From Paulinella micropora (Eukaryota; Cercozoa; Imbricatea; Euglyphida): 24,453 nucleotides of DNA. The number at the start of each line of letters is the position of its first letter. Position 1 is the first letter of the stretch. Positions 8,726 to 19,234 of the stretch are shown here, one piece after another. A program made the translations under genes and the position numbers. Location of the stretch: the NCBI GenBank assembly GCA_009731375.1, contig BJOX01000001.1:2199933-2224385 (forward strand). The letters run 5' to 3'. Under the pieces are notes generated by a model. That model did not search any database and was not told the origin of the DNA. It saw only the letters and a list, made by a program, of their open reading frames with translations.

Positions 8726-8897
8726 AAAAATGATTATTGTGTACCCCCCCCCGGTCCACCCGCAAATCGGCACCCCTGTCGGAATAAATCATGGTTTGTG
8801 GGAATGAGGATGAGTTCGGAATTCATATTTGCAGGGTGGTTAGCTCCAGATCGATCTTGATGCTGATATGATTTTTTTTGGAATTCACGCAAATATC
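8726..8897. other. Complex intronic sequence, no gene seen
   Basis: Contains ATATTTGC (after GAATTC) and GCAAATAT (after GAATTCAC), an 8-bp inverted pair about 65 bases apart around 8820-8896, and an acceptor-like ATATTTGCAG at about 8834. No matching donor was found, so no exon is called. Confidence 0.45.
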
Positions 8898-9103
8898 TCC
8901 CTCTCCCTCTTCCTCTTCCTCTCCTTCTCCTTCTCCTTCACCTCCTCCTCCTCCTCCTCCTCCTCCTCCTCCTCCTTCTTCTTCTTCTTCTTCTTCTTCT
9001 TCTTCTTCTTCTTCCTCCTCCTCCTCCTTCTCCTCCTCCTCCTCCTCCTCCTCCTCCTTCTTTTCCTTCTCTTCTTTCTTCTTCTTTCTTCTCCTTTCTC
9101 CCT
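8898..9103 (+). repeat. (TCC)n / (TTC)n polypyrimidine tract
   Basis: About 200 bp of trinucleotide and degenerate pyrimidine repeat, with mirror symmetry in long stretches, so it could form H-DNA. It reads as poly-Ser, Phe, Leu or Pro on this strand and Lys/Glu/Arg on the other; neither is believed to be protein. Confidence 0.85.
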
Positions 9104-9262
9104 ATTCAACTGCTGCCTCACGGTAGCGTTTCTCCCTCTACTCCCTCACTCTTGCCTCAAGAACTTCACCACTTCCCTCCTACTCCTTTCTTTTCATTTT
9201 TCGTCTCCTGGCCTTACCGCTACCTTTCCGTCCCTGCATATGTTCCTCCTGCGTCCCTACAG
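9104..9262 (+). other. Pyrimidine-rich intron end before exon 7
   Basis: Complex but pyrimidine-rich sequence with no repeat unit. Its last part, TTCCTCCTGCGTCCCTACAG, is one of the strongest acceptors in the window. Confidence 0.5.
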
Positions 9263-9491
9263 GGTCTATATCGCGTCCAGCATTTGGGGATCCCTCCAGC
9301 CAGCCCTATCGCCCAAGCCAGAAGGATCCCTCCAGCCAGCCCTATCGCCCAAGCCAGAAGTCCTTCCTCCCGCAATCCCTCGCGGAAGCAGCAACTCCGT
9401 TCTCTACCACGCTTCCCTACCGCCACGGGGGGGGACCCCACGTCACAACCAAACAGCTCGAGACAAACACGGTGGTTCCCTGCGATGCAAG
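9263..9491 (+). CDS. Candidate exon 7 (229 nt, phase 0 to 1)
   Basis: The longest exon candidate lies between a strong polypyrimidine acceptor and the donor GCAAG|GTTGTG. All three frames are open over 229 nt, so the frame is set only by neighbours: starting on a whole codon after exon 6 and leaving one base for exon 8. In that frame it is rich in Pro, Ser, Arg and Gln. It holds an exact 36-base tandem duplication (9288-9323 and 9324-9359) giving [12 protein letters not shown] twice, then [12 protein letters not shown] and a Gly/Pro/Ser region. A G8 run sits at about 9427. A short copy of the exon end, CTGCTAACCGCCAG|GTTGTT, occurs at 9848. Family not recognised; low complexity suggests a disordered linker. 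Confidence 0.5.
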
Positions 9492-10274
<783 letters not shown>

Positions 10275-10940
10275 NNNNNNNNNNNNNNNNNNNNNNNNNN
10301 NNNNNNNNNNNNNNNNNNNNNNNNNNNNNNNNNNNNNNNNNNNNNNNNNNNNNNNNNNNNNNNNNNNNNNNNNNNNNNNNNNNNNNNNNNNNNNNNNNNN
10401 NNNNNNNNNNNNNNNNNNNNNNNNNNNNNNNNNNNNNNNNNNNNNNNNNNNNNNNNNNNNNNNNNNNNNNNNNNNNNNNNNNNNNNNNNNNNNNNNNNNN
10501 NNNNNNNNNNNNNNNNNNNNNNNNNNNNNNNNNNNNNNNNNNNNNNNNNNNNNNNNNNNNNNNNNNNNNNNNNNNNNNNNNNNNNNNNNNNNNNNNNNNN
10601 NNNNNNNNNNNNNNNNNNNNNNNNNNNNNNNNNNNNNNNNNNNNNNNNNNNNNNNNNNNNNNNNNNNNNNNNNNNNNNNNNNNNNNNNNNNNNNNNNNNN
10701 NNNNNNNNNNNNNNNNNNNNNNNNNNNNNNNNNNNNNNNNNNNNNNNNNNNNNNNNNNNNNNNNNNNNNNNNNNNNNNNNNNNNNNNNNNNNNNNNNNNN
10801 NNNNNNNNNNNNNNNNNNNNNNNNNNNNNNNNNNNNNNNNNNNNNNNNNNNNNNNNNNNNNNNNNNNNNNNNNNNNNNNNNNNNNNNNNNNNNNNNNNNN
10901 NNNNNNNNNNNNNNNNNNNNNNNNNNNNNNNNNNNNNNNN
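10275..10940. other. Assembly gap, 666 N
   Basis: Unresolved bases between (CTAC)n and the 3' end of an element B copy. Part of that element must lie inside. Confidence 0.98.
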
Positions 10941-10995
10941 CTTCCTTGGTTGACGAAATCAGAAGCTCCTTTTTTCTGACATTAGTCGATATCTC
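10941..10995 (+). mobile_element. Element B copy 3, 3' end only
   Basis: Matches the last 55 bases of copy 1, from CTTCCTTGGTTGACG to GATATCTC, then continues as (ATCT)n at the same base as copy 1. The 5' side is in the gap. Confidence 0.75.
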
Positions 10996-11084
<89 letters not shown>

Positions 11085-11085
11085 G
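10996..11085 (+). repeat. (ATCT)n tail of element B copy 3
   Basis: About 90 bp of pure ATCT ending CTATCTAG, an acceptor-like end before the partial exon 8 copy. Confidence 0.9.
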
Positions 11086-11118
11086 TGGCGAACTCTCCAC
11101 CGACTCAATATATCAATC
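11086..11118 (+). repeat. 5'-part copy of exon 8
   Basis: TGGCGAACTCTCCACCGACT aligns with the start of exon 8, CGGCGGACTCTCCACCCACT, and is likewise preceded by CTATCTAG. The frame ANSPPT matches ADSPPT. The 3' side decays into ATCT repeat with no donor. Confidence 0.6.
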
Positions 11119-11191
<73 letters not shown>

Positions 11192-11196
11192 CCTAC

Positions 11197-11268
<72 letters not shown>

Positions 11269-11344
11269 GTATCTTTCTATCTATCTATCTATGTATCTAT
11301 CTATCTATCTATCTATGTATCTATCTATCTATCTACCTACCTAC

Positions 11345-11387
<43 letters not shown>

Positions 11388-11388
11388 G
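11119..11388 (+). repeat. (CTAT)n before exon 8
   Basis: (CTAT)n with sparse CTAC and GTAT variants, ending CTATCTAG at 11381-11388, the acceptor of candidate exon 8. Confidence 0.9.
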
Positions 11389-11421
11389 CGGCGGACTCTC
11401 CACCCACTCATTCTTCTTCAG
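11389..11421 (+). CDS. Candidate exon 8 (33 nt, phase 1 to 1)
   Basis: A microexon-sized island between CTATCTAG and the donor TTCAG|GTATGT. All frames are open in so short a piece. The frame fixed by exon 7 and exon 9 reads [10 protein letters not shown], Ser/Pro-rich like its neighbours. Its length is a multiple of three, so it does not disturb phase. A diverged copy of its 5' part sits upstream at 11086 and keeps that frame. On its own it would be weak; the copy and the phase fit support it. Confidence 0.42.
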
Positions 11422-11768
11422 GTATGTATGTATGTATGTATGTATGTATGTATGTATGTTATGTATGTTATGTATGTATTGTATGTATGTATGTATGTAT
11501 GTATGTATGTATGTATGCATGTATGTATGTATGTAATGTATGTATGCAATGTATGTATGTATGTATGTAATGTATGTATGCAATGTATGTACGTTATGTA
11601 CGTTATGTACGTTATGTACGTTATGTATGTATGTATGTATGTATGTATGTATGTATGTATGTATGTATGTATGTTATGTATGTATGTATGTATGTATGTA
11701 TGTATGTATGTATGTATGTATGTATGTATGTATGTATGTATGAATATGTACGTATGTATGTATGATTG
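11422..11768 (+). repeat. (GTAT)n after exon 8
   Basis: Starts at the donor GTATGT and runs about 345 bp with GTTAT, GCAAT and ACGTTAT variants. Confidence 0.9.
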
Positions 11769-11833
11769 TTTCTGTGCAAATGACATCTACATTTGCCTCT
11801 GTATGTATGTACGTATGTATATATGTATATATG

Positions 11834-11867
<34 letters not shown>

Positions 11868-11999
11868 TGTGTATGTATGTATGTATGTATGTATGTATGA
11901 ATATGTATGTATGAATATGTATGTATGAATATGTATGTATGAATATGTATGTCAGTCTCCTCTGTACAAAATACGTCTACATTTACCTCTGTATATATG

Positions 12000-12031
<32 letters not shown>

Positions 12032-13193
12032 AATATGTATGTATGTCAGTCTCTGTAAAAAATACGTCTACATTTATCTCTGTATGTATGTATGTATGTA
12101 TGTATGTATGTATGTATGTGTGTTGTATGTATGCATGTATCTATGTATGTTGTATGTATGCATGCATGCATGCATGCATGTATGTATGTATGTATGTATG
12201 TATGTATGTATGTATGTATGTATGTATATATGAATATGTATGTAACTGTATGTTAGTATATGTACAAAAGACATCTACATATTTGCCTCTGCGTACATAC
12301 GTACATACGTACATACGTACATACATACATTCATGCATACATACTACATACATAAACACATACATACATACATACATACATACATACATACATACATACA
12401 TACATACATACATACATACATACCTTACATGATATGTATGTATGTATCTGTATATTAGTATCTGTACAAAAGACATCTACATTTGCCTCTGCGTACATAC
12501 ATACATACATACATACATACATACATACATTACATACATACATACATTACATGATATGTACGTATGTATCTGTATATTAGTATCTGTACAAAAGACATCT
12601 ACATTTGCCTCTGTGTACATACATACATACATACATACATACATACATACATACATACATACATACTACGTACATAGATACATACATACATACATACATA
12701 CATACATACATACATACATGATATGTATGTATGTATCTGTATATTAGTATCTGTACAAAAGACATCTACATTTGCCTCTGCGTACATACATACATACATA
12801 CATACATACATTCATACATACATTACATGATATGTATGTATGTATCTGTATATTAGTGTATGTACACAAGACATCTTTATTCGCCTTTGCGTACACTTAC
12901 ATACATGCATACATACATACATACATACACACATACATACATACATACATTACATGATATGTACGTATGTATCTGTATGTTAGTATCTGTACAAAAGACA
13001 TCTACATTTGCCTCTGCGTACATACATACATGCATACATACATACGTACATACATACATACATACATACATACATACATACATACATACATACATTCATA
13101 CATACATACATAAATTACATACTTACATTACATGATATGTATGTATGTATCTGTATGTTAGTATCTGTACAAAAGACATGTACATTTGCCTCT
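11769..13193 (+). repeat. Array of ten 5'-part copies of exon 9
   Basis: Ten copies of a 32-35 nt segment, typically from TATCTGTACAAAAGACATCT through GCCTCT: 11769-11800, 11956-11990, 12050-12081, 12257-12290, 12459-12490, 12581-12612, 12748-12779, 12857-12888, 12984-13015 and 13162-13193. Most are preceded by TTAG or TCAG. All break at the same base, where GTATGT, GTGTAC or GCGTAC begins the next repeat tract. The frame [10 protein letters not shown] is kept in most. Spacers change from (GTAT)n to (CATA)n at about 12291 and then alternate (CATA)n with TTACATGATATGTATGTATC, so each spacer can fold back on itself. Confidence 0.7.
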
Positions 13194-13245
13194 GCGTACA
13201 TACATACATACATTCCTTACATATATGTATGTATCTGTACATTAG

Positions 13246-13309
13246 TATCTGTACCAAAGACATCTACATTCGCCTCTGTAGAAAGCGATAGCTCACCCGA
13301 GCCTGACAG
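13246..13309 (+). CDS. Candidate exon 9 (64 nt, phase 1 to 2)
   Basis: This is the full-length version of the repeated segment, with acceptor CATTAG and donor GACAG|GTCTGT. Only one frame is open: two bases, twenty codons, two bases. It reads SVPKTSTFASVESDSSPEPD, an acidic Ser-rich motif. Upstream copies stop after the codons for FAS, at a GT that in this copy is GTAGAA inside the exon. Downstream (13394-14185) are further full and partial copies, some with the 3' part alone. Intron phases 1 and 2 agree with exons 8 and 10. Family not recognised; the stretch resembles acidic phosphosite clusters in composition only. Confidence 0.5.
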
Positions 13310-13547
13310 GTCTGTTTTATTTTTTATCTATCTATTATCTATTATCTATTCATCTACTATCTATTATCTATTTATCTACTATCTATTATCTAGTATCTAT
13401 ACCTGTACAAAAGACATCTACATTGGCCTCTGTCTATTTATATTTATATCTATTATCTACTATCTGTTATCTATTATCTTTCTATTATCTATTATCTATA
13501 CCTGTACAAAAGATATCTACATTTGCCTCTGTCTATTTATTTATTTA

Positions 13548-13596
<49 letters not shown>

Positions 13597-13789
13597 CTAT
13601 TTATTTATTTATATCTATTATCTATTATCTACAGAAAGCGATAGCTCACCCGAGCTTGGCAGATATATATATAATATATATATATATATATACATATATA
13701 CATATATACATATATATATACATACATATATATATATATTTATATATATACACACATATATATATATGTATATATATACATATGTATAT

Positions 13790-13860
<71 letters not shown>

Positions 13861-14185
13861 CTTATTTATATCTATATTTTCTATTTTCTATTTTCTATTA
13901 TCTATTATCTAAACCTGTACAAAAGACATCTACATTTTGCCTCTGCGGAAAGCGATATTTCACCCGAGCCTGTTAGATGTGTATATTGATAATTGATATT
14001 GATATTGATGTGGATGTAGATGTCGATATAGATATAGATAATAGACTGTAACAAAAAACATCTACACTTTACTTCTGCTGAAAGCGACTGGCAGCTTGAT
14101 GTATCTTTATATCTTTATCTATTATCTATTATCTATTGTCTATTATCTATTATCTATTATCTATCATCTATACCTGGACTGGCAG
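13310..14185 (+). repeat. Downstream exon 9 copies in (CTATT), (TTTA) and (TA) repeats
   Basis: Six pieces: 5' parts at 13394-13431 and 13501-13530; a 3' part at 13635-13662, preceded by CTACAG and ending AG|ATAT (donor lost); nearly full copies at 13914-13976 and 14046-14094, both with a lost donor; and a terminal CCTGGACTGGCAG|GTACAT at 14173-14185. Between 13531 and 13634 the repeat tract starts GTCTAT, ends CTACAG and separates a 5' part from a 3' part, exactly like an intron. The tract also includes (TA)n with CATA near 13660-13780 and (TTTA)n at about 13788-13868. Confidence 0.6.
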
Positions 14186-14620
14186 GTACATATGTATACA
14201 TCTATATCTATATCTATAAGCTATATCTATATCTATATCTATATCTATCTCTATCCCTATCTATATCTATATCTATATCTATATCTATATCTATATCTAT
14301 ATCTATATCTATATGTATATCTATATCTATATCTATATCTACATCTATCTATATCTATATCTATATCTATATCTATATCTATATCTATATCTATATCTAT
14401 ATCTATATCTGTATCTATATCTATATCTATATCTATATCTTTATCTTTATCTATATCTATATCTATATCTATATCTTTATCTATATCTTTATCTATATCT
14501 ATATCTATATCTATATCCATATCTATATCTTTATCTATATCTATATCTATATCTATATCTATATCTATATCTATATCTATATCTATATCTATATCTGTAT
14601 CTATATCTCTCTACCCACAG
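14186..14620 (+). repeat. (CTATAT)n hexamer tract
   Basis: Starts with the donor-like GTACATATG, then about 410 bp of (CTATAT)n with CTTTAT and CTGTAT variants, ending CTCTCTACCCACAG, a good acceptor. Confidence 0.9.
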
Positions 14621-14645
14621 CCGCCATACACCCGAATTCCGATTT
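14621..14645 (+). repeat. 5'-part copy of exon 10
   Basis: 25 nt, CCGCCATACACCCGAATTCC plus GATTT, one difference from exon 10. It is preceded by the same TCTCTACCCACAG acceptor and broken at GCCTATATC, where the hexamer repeat resumes. Confidence 0.7.
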
Positions 14646-14830
14646 GCCTATATCTATATCTTATATCCCTTATCCTATATCTATATCTATATCTATATCT
14701 ATATCTATATCTATATCTATAACTATATCTATATCTATATCTATCTCTATATCTATCTCTATCTCTATCTCTATCTATATCTATATCTATATCTATATCT
14801 ATATCTATATCTATATCTCTCTACCCACAG
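14646..14830 (+). repeat. (CTATAT)n between the exon 10 copy and exon 10
   Basis: About 170 bp of the same hexamer, ending again in CTCTCTACCCACAG. Confidence 0.9.
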
Positions 14831-14890
14831 CCGGCATACACCCGAATTCCGATTTACGGTGGCCCCCCCCTTCCCCGGAGACAATTCCAG
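14831..14890 (+). CDS. Candidate exon 10 (60 nt, phase 2 to 2)
   Basis: Between the strong acceptor CTCTCTACCCACAG and the donor TTCCAG|GTATGT. All three frames are open. The one that accepts two bases from exon 9 and leaves two for exon 11 reads [19 protein letters not shown], followed by a split Ser codon. The frame is further supported by a 3'-part copy at 14969-15002, which differs in length by nine bases and keeps RFT and the end of the frame. A 5'-part copy lies upstream. Contains a C8 run. Confidence 0.46.
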
Positions 14891-15002
14891 GTATGTATGT
14901 ATGTATGTATGTGCATGTATGTATGTATGTATGTATGTATGTATGTATGTATGTATGCATGTATGTATTTCGATTTACGTTGCTCGGCCCAAACAATGCC
15001 AG
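14891..15002 (+). repeat. (GTAT)n and 3'-part copy of exon 10
   Basis: (GTAT)n from the exon 10 donor to about 14968, then a copy (14969-15002) that reads TTCGATTTACGTTGCTCGGC and ends AATGCCAG|GTATGT. It aligns with the exon 10 end with a 9-base in-frame deletion. Confidence 0.65.
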
Positions 15003-15441
15003 GTATGTATGTATGTATGTATGTATGTATGTATGTATGTAGGTATGTAGGTATGTATGTATGTATGTATGTATGTATGTATGTAGGTATGTAGGTGGGT
15101 AGGTAGGTATGTAGTATGTATGTATGTATGTATGTAAAGTAGGTAGGTATGTATGTATGTATGTATGAGATATATGTATTTATGTATGTATGTATGTATG
15201 TATGTATGTATGTAGGTAGGTAGGTAGGTAGGTAGGTATGTATGTACGTATGTATGTATGTATGTATGTATGCATGTAGGTATGTAGGTATGTATGTATG
15301 TAGGTATGTATGTATGTATGTATGTATGTATGTAGGTATGTAGGTATGTATGTATGTATGTATGTATGTATGTATGTATGTAGGTATGTAGGTATGTAGG
15401 TATGTAGGTATGTATGTATGTATGTATGTATGTAATGTATG

Positions 15442-15472
<31 letters not shown>

Positions 15473-15572
15473 TGTATGTATGTAATGTATGTATGTAATG
15501 TATGTATGTAATGTATGTATGTAATGTATGTATGAATGTATGTATGTATGTATGTATGTATATGTATGTATG

Positions 15573-15604
<32 letters not shown>

Positions 15605-15647
15605 TTTATGCATGTATGTATGTATGTATGTAAAGTATGTATGTATG

Positions 15648-15678
<31 letters not shown>

Positions 15679-15882
15679 TGTATGTATGTATGTAATGTAT
15701 GTATGTATGTATGTTATGTATGTAAGTATGTATGTATGTATGTATGTATGTAGGTATGTATGTAGGTATGTAGGTATGTATGTAGGTATGTATGTAGGTA
15801 GGTAGGTAGGTAGGTAGGTAGGTAGGTAGGTAGGTAGGTAGGTAGGTAGGTAGGTAGGTACGTATGTATGTAAGCAAGTATG

Positions 15883-15913
<31 letters not shown>

Positions 15914-16336
15914 TTTATGTATGTATGTATGTATGTATGTATGTATGTATGTAGGTAGGTAGGTATGTATGTAGGTAGGTATGTAGGTATGTAGGTATGT
16001 AGGTAGGTATGTAGGTAAATAGGTAAATATGTAGGTAGGTAGGTAGGTTGGTAGGTACGTATGTATGTATGTACGTATGTACGTATGTATGTATGTATGT
16101 ATGTATGTATGTATGTATGTATGTATATATGTAGGTATGTATGTGGGTAGGTAGGTAGGTAGGTAGGTAGGTATGTGGGTAGGTAGGTAGGTAGGTAGGT
16201 ATGTAGGTAGGTAGGTAGGTATGTATGTATGTATGTATGTATGTATGTATGTATTTATGTATGTAGGTAGGTATGTATGTATGTATGTATGTATGTATGT
16301 ATGTATGTATGTATGTATGTATGTCATTGTGTGTAG
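15003..16336 (+). repeat. (GTAT)n / (GTAG)n / (GTAA) megatract
   Basis: About 1.3 kb of (GTAT)n with long GTAG blocks (for example around 15800-15860 and 16140-16220) and GTAATGTAT variants. It is the main part of inferred intron 10 and ends CATTGTGTGTAG, the acceptor of the exon 11 partial copy. Confidence 0.9.
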
Positions 16337-16436
16337 CAGCAGCAACAACAACAACACATACGTACATACGTACATACATACGTACATACATACATACATA
16401 CATACATACTTACATACATACATACATTGTGTGCAG
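16337..16436 (+). repeat. 5'-part copy of exon 11, then (CATA)n
   Basis: CAGCAGCAACAACAACAACA at 16337-16356 follows CATTGTGTGTAG and resembles the CAACAGCAACA start of exon 11, which follows CATTGTGTGCAG. After it the repeat changes from (GTAT)n to (CATA)n with CGTA. Confidence 0.6.
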
Positions 16437-16476
16437 CAACAGCAACATTATCAACGCAGCAGGAGTCGGACTCGAG
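16437..16476 (+). CDS. Candidate exon 11 (40 nt, phase 2 to 0)
   Basis: A short island between CATTGTGTGCAG and the donor CTCGAG|GTACAT. All three frames are open. The one that joins exon 10 (two bases carried) to exon 12 (whole codon) reads NSNIINAAGVGLE. Another frame, ending TQQESDS, looks more like the neighbouring Ser-rich peptides but would break phase at both sides. A tandem acceptor (CAG then CAACAG) would allow a two-codon length change. The upstream partial copy shares the acceptor context. This is the least certain frame in the chain. Confidence 0.38.
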
Positions 16477-16674
16477 GTACATACATAGATTACATACATT
16501 GATTACATACATTGATTACATACATACATTGCATACATACATTGCATACATACAATACATACATACATACATGCATACATACATGCATACATACATACAT
16601 ACACATGCATGCATGCAATACATACATACATACATACATACATACATACATACATACATACATACACATAACAT
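16477..16674 (+). repeat. (CATA)n with ATTGATTACATACATT units
   Basis: Starts at the donor GTACAT of exon 11. A short higher unit, CATACATTGATTA, appears three times near 16490-16520, then plain (CATA)n. Confidence 0.9.
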
Positions 16675-16762
16675 ACTTACTTACTTACTTACTTGCTTAC
16701 TTACTCACTTACTTACTCACTCGCTCACTTACTTACTTACTTACTTACTTACTCACTTACTC

Positions 16763-16801
<39 letters not shown>

Positions 16802-16814
16802 CACTCGCTCGGTC

Positions 16815-16857
<43 letters not shown>

Positions 16858-17185
16858 CACTTACTTACTACTTACTTACTCACTTACTTACTTACTCACT
16901 CGCTCACTTACTTACTTACTTACTTACTCACTTACTCACTTACTTACCTACTTACTTACTCACTTACTCACTTACTCACTTACTTACCTACTTACTCACT
17001 TACTTACTTACTTACTTACTTACTCACTTACTTACTTACTCACTTACTTACTTACTTACTCACTTACTTACTTACTTACTCACTTACTTACTTACTTACT
17101 CACTTACTCACTTACTTACTTACTTACTTACTTACTCACTTACTCGCTTACTCACTTACTCACTTACTTACTTACTTACTTACTC

Positions 17186-17224
<39 letters not shown>

Positions 17225-17325
17225 CACTTACTTACTCACTTACTTACTTACTTACTTACTTACTTGCTTACTTGCTTACTTACTTACTCACTCACTTACT
17301 TACTTACTTACTCACTTACTCACTC

Positions 17326-17388
<63 letters not shown>

Positions 17389-17593
17389 CACTCACTCACT
17401 TACTTACTTACTTACTTACTTACTCACTTACTTACTTACTTACTTACTCACTCGCTTACTTACTTACTTACTTATTTACTTACTTACTCACTTACTCACT
17501 TACTTACTTACTTGCTTACTTGCTTACTTACTTACTCACTCACTTACTTACTCACTCACTCACTCACTCACTTACTTACTCACTTAGTGAGTG

Positions 17594-17636
<43 letters not shown>

Positions 17637-17737
17637 GAGTAAGTAAGTAAGTAAGTAACTTACTTACTTACTTACTTACTTACTCACTCGCTTACTTACT
17701 TACTCACTCGCTTACGTACTTACTCACTTACTTACAG
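16675..17737 (+). repeat. (CTTA)n with CTCA, containing an inverted segment
   Basis: About 1.06 kb of (CTTA)n and (CTCA)n. At about 17587 the strand flips to (GTGA)/(GTAA)n and at about 17659 it flips back, giving two large palindromic centres. It ends CTTACTTACAG, the acceptor for the first exon 12 copy. Confidence 0.9.
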
Positions 17738-17788
17738 GCCAGTTCATCTTCCGAATCGAGTTTAGACTTTGTACTTACTAACTTACTA

Positions 17789-17838
<50 letters not shown>

Positions 17839-17918
17839 CCACTTACTTAACTTACTTCTTTACAGGCCAGCCGGTCATACATTGAGGACTCATCTTTCGA
17901 ATCGAGTTCAGACTATGC

Positions 17919-17976
<58 letters not shown>

Positions 17977-18181
17977 CCACTTCCTTAACTTACTTCTTTA
18001 CAGGCCAGCCAGTCATACATTGAGGACTCATCTTTCGAATCGAGTTCAGACTATGTACTTACTCACTTACTTACTTACTTACTTACTCACTCACTTACTA
18101 CCCACTTCCTTAACTTACTTCTTTACAGGCCAGCCAGTCATACATTGAGGACTCATCTTTCGAATCGAGTTCAGACTATGC

Positions 18182-18239
<58 letters not shown>

Positions 18240-18442
18240 CCACTTCCTTAACTTACTTCTTTACAGGCCAGCCAGTCATACATTGAGGACTCATCTTTCG
18301 AATCGAGTTCAGACTATGTACTTACTCACTTACTTACTTACTTACTTACTCACTCACTTACTACCCACTTCCTTAACTTACTTCTTTACAGGCCAGCCAG
18401 TCATACATTGAGGACTCATCTTTCGAATCGAGTTCAGACTAT
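17738..18442 (+). repeat. Six 5'-part copies of exon 12 in a tandem array
   Basis: Copies at 17738-17770 (33 nt), 17866-17916, 18004-18054, 18129-18179, 18267-18317 and 18392-18442 (51 nt each). Each follows TTACAG; the last five have TTAAC and CTTCTTTACAG, a good branch-point-like and acceptor context. Each ends GACTAT (or GACTTT) before GTACTTAC or GCACTTAC. The 51-nt copies are 17 whole codons in the exon frame, including SYIEDSSFESSSDY, with no stop. The first copy lacks 18 bases in frame. The spacers are 74-95 nt of (CTTA)n. A 263-bp dimer is repeated exactly (17866 to 18129, 18004 to 18267), so part of the array is recent. Confidence 0.75.
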
Positions 18443-18517
18443 GTACTTACTCACTTACTTACTTACTTACTTACTCACTCACTTACTTACCCACTTCCTT
18501 AACTTACTTCTTTACAG

Positions 18518-18610
18518 GCCAGCCAGTCATACATTGAGGACTCATCGTCGGAATCGAGTTCAGACTATGCAAGGCCAATGATCACCGTGTCCTCTATACC
18601 GCCCACGGAG
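18518..18610 (+). CDS. Candidate exon 12 (93 nt, phase 0 to 0)
   Basis: This is the best exon candidate. TTAAC at 18499-18503 and TTCTTTACAG precede it and the donor CGGAG|GTAGGG ends it. It is exactly 31 codons; the other two frames both contain stops. The peptide includes IEDSSSESSSDYARP and ITVSSIPPTE: an acidic Ser cluster, then a hydrophobic/Pro end. Upstream are six copies of its first 51 nt (33 in one), and downstream at least seven copies of its last 50 or so. All share ACTATG as the common core. Inside the exon the break point reads GACTAT|GCAAGG; in downstream copies it reads GTAAGG, a consensus donor. Phase agrees with exons 11 and 13. Family not recognised. Confidence 0.65.
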
Positions 18611-18616
18611 GTAGGG

Positions 18617-18655
<39 letters not shown>

Positions 18656-18692
18656 GGATGGATGGATGGATAGATGGATGGATGGATGGATG

Positions 18693-18734
<42 letters not shown>

Positions 18735-18790
18735 CAGACTATGTAAGGCCAATGATCACCGTGTCCTCTATACCGACCACGGAGGTAGGG

Positions 18791-18835
<45 letters not shown>

Positions 18836-18844
18836 GTAGGTAGG

Positions 18845-18882
<38 letters not shown>

Positions 18883-18911
18883 GTAGGTAGGTAGGTAGGT
18901 AGGTAGGTAGG

Positions 18912-18960
<49 letters not shown>

Positions 18961-18985
18961 GGATGGATGGATGGATGGATGGATG

Positions 18986-19039
<54 letters not shown>

Positions 19040-19091
19040 CTATGTAAGGCCAGTCATCACCGTGTACTCTACACCGACCACGGAGGTAGGG

Positions 19092-19146
<55 letters not shown>

Positions 19147-19197
19147 GGATAGATAGATAGGTAGATAGATAGGTAGATAGATAGGTAGGTAGGTAGG

Positions 19198-19234
<37 letters not shown>

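Noticed and set aside
8820-8870. Exon after ATATTTGCAG at about 8834
   Set aside because: No GT donor of reasonable quality before the polypyrimidine tract, and no partial copies.
16675-17737. (CTTA)n or other arrays as telomere or centromere sequence
   Set aside because: The motifs are not known telomeric units, the array is interrupted by gene-like islands, and it is not at a contig end.
17738-18610. Regular repeat-spacer array resembling CRISPR
   Set aside because: The 'spacers' are (CTTA)n repeat, not unique sequence, the repeats are exon-like with splice signals, and the DNA is eukaryotic.
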